From an uncultured Clostridia bacterium (lineage in GTDB: Bacteria; Bacillota; Clostridia; TANB77; CAG-508): a stretch of DNA of 64,000 bases. The stretch is from positions 25,201-89,200 of the forward strand of contig CAJFII010000004.1 of the NCBI GenBank assembly GCA_904381285.1, given 5' to 3'. This document shows, in pieces, positions 46,458 through 55,518 of this stretch. Each line of letters opens with the position of its first letter. Positions within the stretch are counted from its first letter, which is position 1. The notes beneath the pieces were generated by a model. That model searched no databases, was not told where the DNA came from, and worked only from the letters and a program-made list of their open reading frames with translations. A program made the translations under genes and the position numbers.

Positions 46458-48041
46458 TTAATAATTAAATATTTTTATAATTTTATTAAATTTAACAATA
46501 ATTTCTTTTTTATCATATACAGGTATTGTTACTGCCTTTTCATAAACATCTGTATCATATAATTTTATTTCTAAAGAACTATCATTTTGATTTAATTCCA
46601 TATGAACATTTTCTATTTTAATTATTTTTGTAAGTAATATATTTCTTATAATTTCATTATTAACTATTGACTCGTTTGAAATATAATTAATTATTTTTAA
46701 TTCATAAGCTTTTTTTATTAAATTGTCCTCAATATTCTTAATTTCTTTTTGCAATTCTTTTACATCTTTTATTTGTTTTTCTTTAGTTATATATAAATAA
46801 TTATAGTATCTAAGCATATAAATTAGATTTATTACATCTTCTCTTTCTTGTGCATTATTTATTTTAATATTAAAGCATTCTATAAATATTTTTTGTAATT
46901 GTATTAAATATTTATATTTTCTTTTTTCTTTTTCATCTTCACCAAGGTTAATATCCTCTAATAATTCTAATTGTTCTTCTAAATTTTGTTTCTTTTCAAC
47001 ATAATATTTAGGCTCTAATAATTGGTTATTTTCCTCTATTTTTGAAAGATATTTTTTTCTTTCTTTATTTAGTATCTCTGTTAAATGGCTAATACTAAAA
47101 ATTTTATTGTATTCAGCACGCTTTTCATTTCTTTTTATATATTCTTCTTCTAAAAGTTTTTTATCATTAATTATTGTATCTATTTCCTTTATTTTTTGTA
47201 GCAATTCCTTTTTAGAATTTGATATTTCATTTAATAAAGTTTTTTTATCTTTTAATTTATCTAATTCATTTTGTAATATTTCTTGTTCCTCTAGTAAACG
47301 CTTTTTTTCTATTTCATTTTTGTTAGTACAAATTATTATTGAAATTTTATATACTAATTTTAAAATTTCTTGTTCTTTTTCTTTTCCATAGTCGTTTTCT
47401 AATTTTTTCTCTACTAAATTTATATAATCAATTATTTCTTCTTTATGCACCCATTCTTTTATAAAATTAATTCCTAATAAGTATATTAAATTTTGATATA
47501 TAACATTAGTAGTAATTTCTGGTATTTCTTTTATTTGTGTATTCCAACTCCAACCATTAAAATCACGTATTACTTCTATATTGTTTATATTTTCACCTGC
47601 GTTTAATAACTCTGATAATGCATTTCTAATTAGATTATATTTTTCATCTAAATATATTTGCCTATCATCAATTTTATAAATTGTATATAATAATAAACTT
47701 TCATTAGGATATCTTAAGAAAATAGTTTGTTCTAATTTATCTACTATAAAATTAGTACCTCTTTTTTCCATTTCTGCACTTTCGTTAGAATCTTTTTCTA
47801 CTATAATTATTTTTTTACATTTTTCTTTTATTATTTGTAAAATTTCTTCTATATAGTCTTTTTTATTTTCTACTATTCTTTTTACTGTAGTATAATCATC
47901 ATATCCTACTTGTATTTTATATAACATTGAAAGAAGAAGATTTTTAACATTTTCAGAAAAATCTTTATTTTCAAGTATTTTCTCTAATTGATTATTATAA
48001 TCTTTAGAACCTAATTTTGAAAATATATTTTCTTTATTCAT
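46458..48041 (-). CDS. Large coiled-coil protein, unknown function
   Basis: The 527-residue, Lys/Glu/Ile-rich protein has long predicted coiled coils (about 245-400, for example E-E-Q-E-I-L-Q-N-E-L-D-K-L-K-D-K). Globular regions at both ends show W-S-W-N-T-Q and I-N-Y-I-S-N-E-S. No signal peptide, membrane segment or known motif is seen. It lies between ftsK and the beta-CASP gene, only 21 bp after ftsK's neighbour boundary. A link with chromosome or envelope dynamics is possible but unproven. Confidence 0.7.
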   Translation of the reverse strand: MNKENIFSKLGSKDYNNQLEKILENKDFSENVKNLLLSMLYKIQVGYDDYTTVKRIVENKKDYIEEILQIIKEKCKKIIIVEKDSNESAEMEKRGTNFIVDKLEQTIFLRYPNESLLLYTIYKIDDRQIYLDEKYNLIRNALSELLNAGENINNIEVIRDFNGWSWNTQIKEIPEITTNVIYQNLIYLLGINFIKEWVHKEEIIDYINLVEKKLENDYGKEKEQEILKLVYKISIIICTNKNEIEKKRLLEEQEILQNELDKLKDKKTLLNEISNSKKELLQKIKEIDTIINDKKLLEEEYIKRNEKRAEYNKIFSISHLTEILNKERKKYLSKIEENNQLLEPKYYVEKKQNLEEQLELLEDINLGEDEKEKRKYKYLIQLQKIFIECFNIKINNAQEREDVINLIYMLRYYNYLYITKEKQIKDVKELQKEIKNIEDNLIKKAYELKIINYISNESIVNNEIIRNILLTKIIKIENVHMELNQNDSSLEIKLYDTDVYEKAVTIPVYDKKEIIVKFNKIIKIFNY

Positions 48042-48062
48042 TAAGTCTTCTTCCTTTCCATT

Positions 48063-50459
48063 TTATTCTTTTTTACTTTCTTCTGGTTGTTTTGACATAT
48101 TTAATTCTTGCCATCTTTCTTTTGACATTAAAACTTGACGTGGTTTGCTTCCTTCATAACCAGAAATAATTCCTCTTGCCTCCATTTGGTCTATAATTCT
48201 TCCAGCTCTTGCATAACCAACTTTAAATCTTCGTTGAATAAAGGAAGCTGATGCTTGTCCTGTTTCTATAACGGTTTGTATAGCATCTTCTAGAAGTTCA
48301 TCAACATCATCATCACTTTTTTCTTTGTCTAATTCCTTATCTGTACTGTTAGATTTTTCTATAGACTCTAAAATATCTTCACTATATTGTACTTCTCCAT
48401 TTGATTTTAAGAAATCTACAATTTTTTCTACTTCTTTATCTGATACAAATGCTCCTTGTATTCTTGTAGGTTTTGGTGCTCCTGAAGGGTAAAATAGCAT
48501 ATCACCTTTTCCTAAAAGTTTTTCTGCTCCTACCATGTCTAATATAGTTCTTGAATCAACTTGTGATGAAACAGCAAAAGCAATTCTTGAAGGAATATTA
48601 GCTTTAATAATACCTGTTATAACATCAACAGAAGGTCTTTGTGTTGCTATAACTAAGTGCATACCAGCTGCTCTTGCCATTTGTGCAAGTCTACAAATAG
48701 CATCTTCAACGTCCTTTGCAGCCACCATCATAAGATCAGCAAGCTCATCTATTATTATAACTATTTGTGGTAATTTTTCAGCTGAACCTTCTTTTTCTAT
48801 AGCCTCATTATATCCTTTAATATCTCTTACACCTTTTGCTGCAAATAGTCCATATCTATTTACCATTTCTTGTACAGCCCAAGATAATGCTCCTGCCGCT
48901 TTTTTAGGATCTGTTACAACTGGAATAAGTAAATGTGGAATTCCATTATATACAGATAACTCAACGACTTTAGGGTCTACCATTACAAGCTTTACCTCAC
49001 TAGGCTTTGCTTTGTAAATTATACTTGTAATAAGAGTATTTATGCACACACTCTTTCCAGATCCTGTAGAACCAGCAATTAATACATGTGGCATTTTTGC
49101 AATATCTGTTACTACTTCATTTCCTGCAACATCTTTTCCTAATGCAAAAGCAAGTTTTGATTTATAATTCATAAATGTGTCTGTTTCTAATATGTCTCTT
49201 AAATGTACTACCTGTGTTTCTTTATTTGGAACCTCTATACCAACAGCTTGCTTACCAGGTATTGGTGCTTCAATACGTATTGATTCTGCAGCTAAATTTA
49301 ATGCTATATCATCTGCTAAGTTTGCTATTTTACTTACTCTAACACCTTCTGCTGGTTTTAATTCATATCTTGTAATAGCTGGTCCTACTGATACATTTTC
49401 AACTTTTGCAGATACTCCAAAACTATATAAAGTTTTTTGTAGTTTCGTAGCATTATCAGCTATTGCTTTTTTTCCACCTTTAACTCCTCTTTCATTTCCT
49501 TCACTTAATAATTGTATTGGTGGAAATTCATAATGTTCATCCTCAACAGTCATTGTGTGTTCTAAAACTAATACTTCTTTGCTTTTATCTTCTTTTACCG
49601 GTTGTTCTGTTTTAAATAAATTTGCTTCAATTTCATCTGGCGAAGACTTCTTTTTTTCTTCCATTCCCAAAGGTATTAACTCGTCTTCACTATGGTCATA
49701 TTTTTTTAGTTTTCCTTCTTTATCATTAAGATTAATTGTTATTTGATCATCTAAAGGTATATCTATTGACTCTTTTTTATTATTTCTCTTTAATTCTTTT
49801 TTATTAATTTTCTTTAAATTAGGATTTTTAATTTCTTCTTCATCTTCTTCGTATTCCTCATATTCTAATTTTGCTTGTTTTCTTTCTTCTAATGCATCAA
49901 CAGTATTTGTTATAATTTTTGCTGGGTGAATACCAAACATAAAAATTAACACAAGGATTGCAATTCCTATTGATAATATAATTGCTCCTGTCATTCCTAA
50001 AAGTTCAACCATTGGAATCGCAACAATTGCTCCAATTGCTCCACCGCCAATATTTTTTTGTCCTAAATCATATGCTTGTTTTAATACATTTCCAAATTCC
50101 CCGTTTATATCAATATTGCCTGTTGACATTTGATATATGCACATTATAACTGCTATACACATTAGAAAAACACCATATTGAATAAGTTTTGGTGTAAGTA
50201 AAGCTTTCTTTTCACATGCTAGATTTATAGCAATTGCAAATGTACCTATTGGTAATATGTATTTCATCCATCCAATTATTCCGCCTAAAATTGGACTTAA
50301 TGTTTTTCCAATATATCCAGAGTTCGTGTATATTAAAACCGTTAATAATATACTTATAATTATCATAGAGACTACAGCTAAATCTATATCTATTCTATTT
50401 TGCTTTTTTCTAGTATTTGCTCTTTTAGCAGTAGGCTTTTTTCTTTTTCCTTTTGGCAT
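48063..50459 (-). CDS. ftsK: DNA translocase FtsK/SpoIIIE
   Basis: The 798-residue translocase has four N-terminal membrane segments (about 27-180), an acidic/basic linker, the motor domain with Walker A G-S-T-G-S-G-K-S-V, and a C-terminal winged-helix gamma domain (R-F-K-V-G-Y-A-R-A-G-R-I-I-D-Q-M-E). It moves DNA through the septum; in sporulation it pumps the chromosome into the forespore. Confidence 0.97.
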   Translation of the reverse strand: MPKGKRKKPTAKRANTRKKQNRIDIDLAVVSMIIISILLTVLIYTNSGYIGKTLSPILGGIIGWMKYILPIGTFAIAINLACEKKALLTPKLIQYGVFLMCIAVIMCIYQMSTGNIDINGEFGNVLKQAYDLGQKNIGGGAIGAIVAIPMVELLGMTGAIILSIGIAILVLIFMFGIHPAKIITNTVDALEERKQAKLEYEEYEEDEEEIKNPNLKKINKKELKRNNKKESIDIPLDDQITINLNDKEGKLKKYDHSEDELIPLGMEEKKKSSPDEIEANLFKTEQPVKEDKSKEVLVLEHTMTVEDEHYEFPPIQLLSEGNERGVKGGKKAIADNATKLQKTLYSFGVSAKVENVSVGPAITRYELKPAEGVRVSKIANLADDIALNLAAESIRIEAPIPGKQAVGIEVPNKETQVVHLRDILETDTFMNYKSKLAFALGKDVAGNEVVTDIAKMPHVLIAGSTGSGKSVCINTLITSIIYKAKPSEVKLVMVDPKVVELSVYNGIPHLLIPVVTDPKKAAGALSWAVQEMVNRYGLFAAKGVRDIKGYNEAIEKEGSAEKLPQIVIIIDELADLMMVAAKDVEDAICRLAQMARAAGMHLVIATQRPSVDVITGIIKANIPSRIAFAVSSQVDSRTILDMVGAEKLLGKGDMLFYPSGAPKPTRIQGAFVSDKEVEKIVDFLKSNGEVQYSEDILESIEKSNSTDKELDKEKSDDDVDELLEDAIQTVIETGQASASFIQRRFKVGYARAGRIIDQMEARGIISGYEGSKPRQVLMSKERWQELNMSKQPEESKKE

Positions 50460-50487
50460 TTATTTCATCCTTTCTTTTTAATAGACC

Positions 50488-50541
50488 AAAAAAAGAAATC
50501 GGATTTATTTATGACTGACTTTCATTTTTACTCCGATTTCT
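50488..50541 (-). terminator. Terminator upstream of ftsK
   Basis: AGAAATCGGA/TCCGATTTCT stem, followed on the minus strand by T-runs. It ends the rsmD unit. Confidence 0.85.
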
Positions 50542-50550
50542 GACTTAAAT

Positions 50551-50988
50551 CTATTTTAATTCTTTACGATTGTTTTGAACTGTTTTTAGTGCATCTTCTA
50601 AAACAACTTCAATTTTTGCTAGAAGATTGTCAGCATAATCTTTTGTACCTTTTGATATTTCTCTAGACATTTCATTAGCTGTTTCTATAATTTGTGCTTT
50701 TTGTTCATATGCTTTTCTTGTAATTTCATGTTCATCAATCATAGATATTATTCTATTTTCTGCTTCTTTTACAATGTCTTCAGCTTCTTTTTTAGCCTCT
50801 ACAAGAATTCTACCTCTTTCTTCTTTTACCCATTTAGCTTGTTTTAATTCATCTGGAAGCTTTATCCTTATTTCTTTAATTATATCTAAAATTTCTTCTC
50901 TATCTGCCATACATTTACCTGAAAAAGGTATTGTTTTACTTCTTTCTATTGCTTCTTCTAGTGTCTCTAATAGTGTAAATATTTCCAT
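50551..50988 (-). CDS. Coiled-coil protein near rsmD (often labelled 'ATPase')
   Basis: The 145-residue soluble protein is almost wholly helical (A-K-K-E-A-E-D-I-V-K-E-A-E-N-R-I resembles the F-type ATPase b stalk or DivIVA). Co-directional and 3 bp from rsmD, it occurs next to rsmD/coaD in many Clostridia. The database label 'ATPase' has no motif support here. A cell-envelope or division role is a guess. Confidence 0.65.
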   Translation of the reverse strand: MEIFTLLETLEEAIERSKTIPFSGKCMADREEILDIIKEIRIKLPDELKQAKWVKEERGRILVEAKKEAEDIVKEAENRIISMIDEHEITRKAYEQKAQIIETANEMSREISKGTKDYADNLLAKIEVVLEDALKTVQNNRKELK

Positions 50989-50991
50989 CTT

Positions 50992-51546
50992 TTACCCCTT
51001 TCGATTTAAGAATATAAGTGTAACTCTCCCATATTTTCTTAAATCATATACATTAACATTTATATTTTTTAACTTTTCTAGTTCTCTTTCCTTATTGTCT
51101 GTTTCTAAAACAATTATACCATCCTGTTCTAAAAGGTCTAATGACATTATCTTAGAAATTGCATCTACTGCAATGTCTAATTTATATGGTGGGTCAATAA
51201 AAATTAAATCGAATTTAGTGTCTTTATATGAATTTAAAACTTTATTATAATCGGCATTTATGATTTGTGCATTTTGTTCAAGATGTGTTTTTTCTAAATT
51301 TCTTTTTATTATTTTTATTGCATAATTAGATTTGTCACATAATATAGCATGTTTAGCGCCTCTACTTAAAGCTTCTATTGCTAAAGCTCCACTACCTGCA
51401 AATAAATCTAGTACACTAGCTTCTCTTATATTTGTCTGTATTATATTAAATAATGCTTCTTTTACTCTGTCTAATGTTGGTCTTGTTGAATTTCCCTCTA
51501 AAGTTTCAAGACGTGTTCCTTTTGCTATACCACTAATTACTCTCAT
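50992..51546 (-). CDS. rsmD: 16S rRNA (guanine(966)-N(2))-methyltransferase
   Basis: The Rossmann methyltransferase has the SAM motif V-L-D-L-F-A-G-S-G-A-L and catalytic D-P-P-Y (residues about 115-118). Length 184 is typical. The opening M-R-V-I-S-G-I-A-K-G matches RsmD. Confidence 0.95.
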   Translation of the reverse strand: MRVISGIAKGTRLETLEGNSTRPTLDRVKEALFNIIQTNIREASVLDLFAGSGALAIEALSRGAKHAILCDKSNYAIKIIKRNLEKTHLEQNAQIINADYNKVLNSYKDTKFDLIFIDPPYKLDIAVDAISKIMSLDLLEQDGIIVLETDNKERELEKLKNINVNVYDLRKYGRVTLIFLNRKG

Positions 51547-51656
51547 ATTATTTTCCTTTTTATATATCTATTTTATTCGTTTTTTCTAATAAGTCAATAG
51601 TATTAATAGAAATGTAACATACATTTAACAATTCTGTAACAAAGACAATATAAGAC

Positions 51657-51685
51657 AATAAAGACAGAAATAATCTGTCTTTATT
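51657..51685 (-). terminator. Terminator of divIVA
   Basis: Eleven-bp stem AATAAAGACAG/CTGTCTTTATT. Tandem GACAATA-type repeats follow and the T-run is modest. Confidence 0.65.
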
Positions 51686-51700
51686 TGTCTTTTGTATATA

Positions 51701-52150
51701 TTAATCTTTATTTATATCTTTTAATAATTCTAATTGTGAAATTAATAGTGCTTCCATTTTCGCTTTATATATATCAAATTGTTTTTGAGCATCTTCTAGT
51801 TCTTTTCTTTTCATTAATATTTGTTGTTCTAGAGCGGTTGCTTCTTTTCTAGCATTTGCCTGTGCATCATTTACAATTTGATCAGCTTGTTGTTTTGCAA
51901 CTTTTTTAACTTCTTCAGCTGTAGATTGAGCCATTAATAAAGTATTTTGTAAAGTATTTTCAATTGTTTGATAATGTACTAAATTTTCATTTAATTCTTC
52001 TATTCTACTTCTCAATTCTGTATTTTCTTTATATAGTTTTTCATAATCTTGTGTTAGTATATCTAAAAATTCATCTACTTCATCTACATTATATCCATTT
52101 ACCATTTGTTTTGAAAATTTTTTATTTTCTATTTCTAAAGGTGTTAACAT
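51701..52150 (-). CDS. divIVA: DivIVA-family polar/septal protein
   Basis: The N-terminus L-T-P-L-E-I-E-N-K-K-F, with G-Y-N-V-D-E-V-D-E-F-L-D, is the DivIVA membrane-curvature domain. Long coiled coils follow to residue about 149. It targets negatively curved membranes and recruits division and growth factors. It lies beside sepF, the usual Firmicute order. Confidence 0.95.
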   Translation of the reverse strand: MLTPLEIENKKFSKQMVNGYNVDEVDEFLDILTQDYEKLYKENTELRSRIEELNENLVHYQTIENTLQNTLLMAQSTAEEVKKVAKQQADQIVNDAQANARKEATALEQQILMKRKELEDAQKQFDIYKAKMEALLISQLELLKDINKD

Positions 52151-52199
52151 ATTATCCTCCTAATTATCTAAATATACTTAAAATAAGGTATATACCTAT

Positions 52200-52251
52200 A
52201 AATCGGACGTCTTTAATTTAGAATTCTTTCTAAAGATATGACCTCCGATTT
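52200..52251 (-). terminator. Possible terminator between sepF and divIVA
   Basis: AAATCGGA/TCCGATTT arms (52200-52207 and 52244-52251). The stem core matches that of the ftsK-side terminator, but no T-run is visible, so confidence is low. Confidence 0.35.
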
Positions 52252-52266
52252 TATGTATTAATTAGT

Positions 52267-52737
52267 TTAGTTATTTTTTAGCCATGATACAGATAATTTA
52301 TTCTTTATTTCTTCTCTTGCCATTTCATTTGAAATTTCATAATTAGTTGGGGCAATTAAAAATATTGAATTTGATATTTTTTGGATATGTCCATCTAATG
52401 CATGAACTGCACCACTAATAAAGTCTACTATTCTTCTAGCAACATCTTTATTTACATATTCTAAATTAACTATAACTGATTTTCTTTCTTTTAAGTAATT
52501 GCATATCTCTTCTGATTGTTCAAAAGTAGTTGGTTGTGATATTACCATTTTTATTTGTTGAACTTGTGGCATATTTACTACTTTTGGTTTTCTACCAAAT
52601 ATTTTATTTATTCCTTCGTTTTCTTCTTCCTCTTCTTCATAGTCATAATCATATGCTTTATCTTCTACTTCTTCTGCTTCCTCTGAATTATCAATTCCAA
52701 AAAAATCCCAAATTTTATTCATTACAGCTCCTGCCAT
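52267..52737 (-). CDS. sepF: Cell division protein SepF
   Basis: ATG 52737 after AGGAGG gives 156 residues beginning M-A-G-A-V-M-N-K-I-W-D-F-F-G, the amphipathic membrane-binding helix. An acidic linker (E-E-E-E-E-E-N-E) leads to the SepF core with V-V-N-M-P and R-R-I-V-D-F-I-S-G-A. SepF bundles FtsZ and ties it to the membrane. An upstream in-frame ATG (52806) lacks support. Confidence 0.94.
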   Translation of the reverse strand: MAGAVMNKIWDFFGIDNSEEAEEVEDKAYDYDYEEEEEENEGINKIFGRKPKVVNMPQVQQIKMVISQPTTFEQSEEICNYLKERKSVIVNLEYVNKDVARRIVDFISGAVHALDGHIQKISNSIFLIAPTNYEISNEMAREEIKNKLSVSWLKNN

Positions 52738-52859
52738 TTCTTTTAACCTCCTAAATTTCTCCTTGGTATTTGTTAATAGTATCTTACTTTTTGATAATAT
52801 TGTCAATACCTTTTATGATTGTAATTCATTTTTAACATTTTTGTAATATATTTGTAATA

Positions 52860-54152
52860 TTATGTTTTTGGATTTATCAATATCTCATCATGTAAAACTA
52901 TGTTTTTTGTAGAGTTAATTTCCTCATCTGAATATCCTAGTTCTTCTTTTAATTCTTCAGAAGTATAATTAGTAATTATTGAATATGATTCATTCTGTTT
53001 TAATACTTTTACAAGAATTTTATCTGTATATCCCATTCTGTTTCTTACTATATAGTATATATCTTGTCCTTCTAATTTGCTTCCTTCTTTTGCTGTTTCT
53101 TTAATTAATGCGTCATTTGGAACTTTTAGTCCACTATAACTCCACCAAATGACATCAAATGTTATTTTTCTATAATTGGCTAGTAAATCTAAGCCATTTG
53201 AAACTTTAAATATAATTAATTTTGAATTACCTTCTTCTATAATATAAACTATTTCTGCAGAAATTTCCTCTGAATTAGACAAACGTAATGTTACCTTATC
53301 TCCTACCTCAGCCTCTTTGGCTTTTTGAGATTCTAAATTTGTTGCAATATAGGCTTCAAAATTATTAATAATTTTTCCACTTTCTTCACTTGTAGCTACA
53401 ATTTCTCCTGTTCTCAAATTTAAATCTTCTAAGAATTTCTTATTTAATGTAGAAAAGCTATCTGGTGTTAAAACGTCTTCTAATCCATCTACTCTATATG
53501 AAACTATTCCACTTTCTGGTGCAGTAACATATTCCGCTCCAGAATTTAAACTATTTTCATAAGAACTTCTTTCTTCAATCAATTTTCTAATATATGAACC
53601 TGAAGGACTTAATTCGCCTGCTATTTTTGCTTTTCTTAATATTTTATTGTTTATATCTTTTTTATATTCTTCTATTTTCTGCACGTCTTTTAACTGTGCA
53701 AGTTCAATTAGCTGTTGCTGAATTTGACTTTCTAAAACTTTCATATCGCTGGAAAATAAATTTGTCTGATTTTCATTTTCCATTGCTTCTTGTATTTTTA
53801 TGTCTAATTCTTGTATTTTTTTTGTTAATGTTTCTTCATTATTACTATAATACCTAAAAATAGAATCTCCTTTTGCTACTCTTTCCCCTTCAGCTTTTAT
53901 TTGTATCATTCCATTCTTATAATTATTTCCTTGTACTACTATTTCGTCTCTAATTACATATCCTACTGCATTTTCTTCCTGAGACAAACTTCCATTTTCA
54001 ATTACAAAAACATCTGTAGGTTGTTTAATTAGCTGAATAATAGAGTAAACAAAATACACCAGTATTGCCAAGCCAATAATATAGGCGATTGTCACTTTTT
54101 TCATATTTTTTTTTGGCATATCTTCATTATTAATTTTACCTATTTTTTTCAA
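52860..54152 (-). CDS. HlyD-like membrane-fusion protein of the sepF region
   Basis: A membrane anchor (about 20-40) is followed by a biotinyl-lipoyl-like half (G-E-R-V-A-K-G-D-S-I-F), a coiled-coil hairpin (about 85-190), and the second half with E-S-G-I-V-S-Y-R-V-D-G. Such 'HlyD family' proteins are coupled to sepF in many Clostridia without a cognate ABC exporter nearby, as here. It probably works in the envelope rather than in drug export. It overlaps miaA by 4 bp. Confidence 0.8.
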   Translation of the reverse strand: MKKIGKINNEDMPKKNMKKVTIAYIIGLAILVYFVYSIIQLIKQPTDVFVIENGSLSQEENAVGYVIRDEIVVQGNNYKNGMIQIKAEGERVAKGDSIFRYYSNNEETLTKKIQELDIKIQEAMENENQTNLFSSDMKVLESQIQQQLIELAQLKDVQKIEEYKKDINNKILRKAKIAGELSPSGSYIRKLIEERSSYENSLNSGAEYVTAPESGIVSYRVDGLEDVLTPDSFSTLNKKFLEDLNLRTGEIVATSEESGKIINNFEAYIATNLESQKAKEAEVGDKVTLRLSNSEEISAEIVYIIEEGNSKLIIFKVSNGLDLLANYRKITFDVIWWSYSGLKVPNDALIKETAKEGSKLEGQDIYYIVRNRMGYTDKILVKVLKQNESYSIITNYTSEELKEELGYSDEEINSTKNIVLHDEILINPKT

Positions 54153-55066
54153 TTTATTCCCTCCAAAATAATATTAATATTATTTTGTATATTTTGCATC
54201 CCGTCTAGCCATATTGTCTGCTTATTTTTTCTAAACCAAGTTAACTGCCTTTTAGCATATCTTCTTGTTTCTTGTTTTATTTTTTCTATTGCTTCTTCTT
54301 TGGTTAAATTTCCATCTAAATATTGTTTTATTTCTTTATACCCAAGTGCCTGCATTGCTGTTGGATATTTTTTATATTTTTCACTTATCATTTTAACTTC
54401 TTCTATAAGTCCTTGTTCTACCATAATGTCTACTCTTTTATTTATTCTATCATATAAGACTTGTCTATCCATATTAATAGCAAAAACTTTGTAGTCATAT
54501 GGAACTTCATTTTTTCTTGATAATATTTCTTGTTCTGTTTTATTTTTTCCTGTAGCTTTATATATTTCTAATATTCTAATTATTCTTTTCTTATCATTTT
54601 TACTAATACTTTTAATAGCTTCTGGATCAATTTCTTTTGCTTTATCATATAAAAAATCTAATCCTTTATTTTTTGCTATTTCTTCAAGTTCTTTTCTATA
54701 TTTTTCATCATATTCTATTTCATCATATTCTATATTATAAATTAAAGAATCTATATATAGCCCTGTACCTCCCACAACAATTGGTATCTTTCCTTTTTTT
54801 ACAATTTCTTCTATACATATTGTCGCTTGTTTTTTATAATCTGCTACACTATATCTTTCATCTGGAGAAGCAAAGTCCAACATATAATGTTTTATTCCTT
54901 GCATTTCTCGGAGTGTAGGTTTTGCACTTCCAATGTTCATATCTTTATATATTTGCATTGAATCTGCTGATACAATTTCAGTATTTAGTTGTTTTGCAAG
55001 TTCAATTGAAAGAGCTGTTTTTCCTGACGCTGTAGGTCCACATATTACAATTACCTTTGGTTTCAT
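54149..55066 (-). CDS. miaA: tRNA dimethylallyltransferase
   Basis: MiaA adds a dimethylallyl group to A37 of UNN-reading tRNAs. The P-loop G-P-T-A-S-G-K-T-A lies at residues 9-17, D-S-M-Q-I-Y-K follows, and the zinc-like C-terminal region ends T-W-F-R-K-N. Length is 305. Confidence 0.96.
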   Translation of the reverse strand: MKPKVIVICGPTASGKTALSIELAKQLNTEIVSADSMQIYKDMNIGSAKPTLREMQGIKHYMLDFASPDERYSVADYKKQATICIEEIVKKGKIPIVVGGTGLYIDSLIYNIEYDEIEYDEKYRKELEEIAKNKGLDFLYDKAKEIDPEAIKSISKNDKKRIIRILEIYKATGKNKTEQEILSRKNEVPYDYKVFAINMDRQVLYDRINKRVDIMVEQGLIEEVKMISEKYKKYPTAMQALGYKEIKQYLDGNLTKEEAIEKIKQETRRYAKRQLTWFRKNKQTIWLDGMQNIQNNINIILEGIN

Positions 55067-55092
55067 TTTTCCTCCATATTTATATAATCAAT

Positions 55093-55509
55093 CTATACAT
55101 TGCTTAATAATCCAACTTGAAAAGCTTTAATGTAGTTAAATTCAAATATAACAATAATAATTAATATTATAGCTAATATAATTAGTCTTTTCTTTATTTG
55201 CTCTTCATCTAGTCTGTTATCTTTATATTTATTTAGTAAATTTCCGATATATGGTATGAATATTATAGAATTTATTGGTGAAAACAACAAAATTGATGTA
55301 TTTCTTATTATACTTATATATTGTGTATTTTCCGTGTTTATATTGTTAGAACTTATAAAACAAATGATTGTTGTCATTATTAAAGTTACTATAAATCCTA
55401 GTATTATCATTTTTATTTTTTCACTTTTATCAAAATTATACATGTTATGATAAATTACAAATCCTGCTATAACATATATAATTAACGATATTATTAATAT
55501 AAGTGGCAT
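55093..55509 (-). CDS. Four-pass membrane protein, unknown
   Basis: The 138-residue protein has four hydrophobic segments: about 2-22, 32-52, 63-92 and 107-127. Its loops are charged (D-K-S-E-K-I-K, K-D-N-R-L-D-E-E-Q-I-K-K-R). It lies between mutL and miaA, co-directional. I recognise no family. Confidence 0.65.
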   Translation of the reverse strand: MPLILIISLIIYVIAGFVIYHNMYNFDKSEKIKMIILGFIVTLIMTTIICFISSNNINTENTQYISIIRNTSILLFSPINSIIFIPYIGNLLNKYKDNRLDEEQIKKRLIILAIILIIIVIFEFNYIKAFQVGLLSNV

Positions 55510-55518
55510 ATTTTCCCC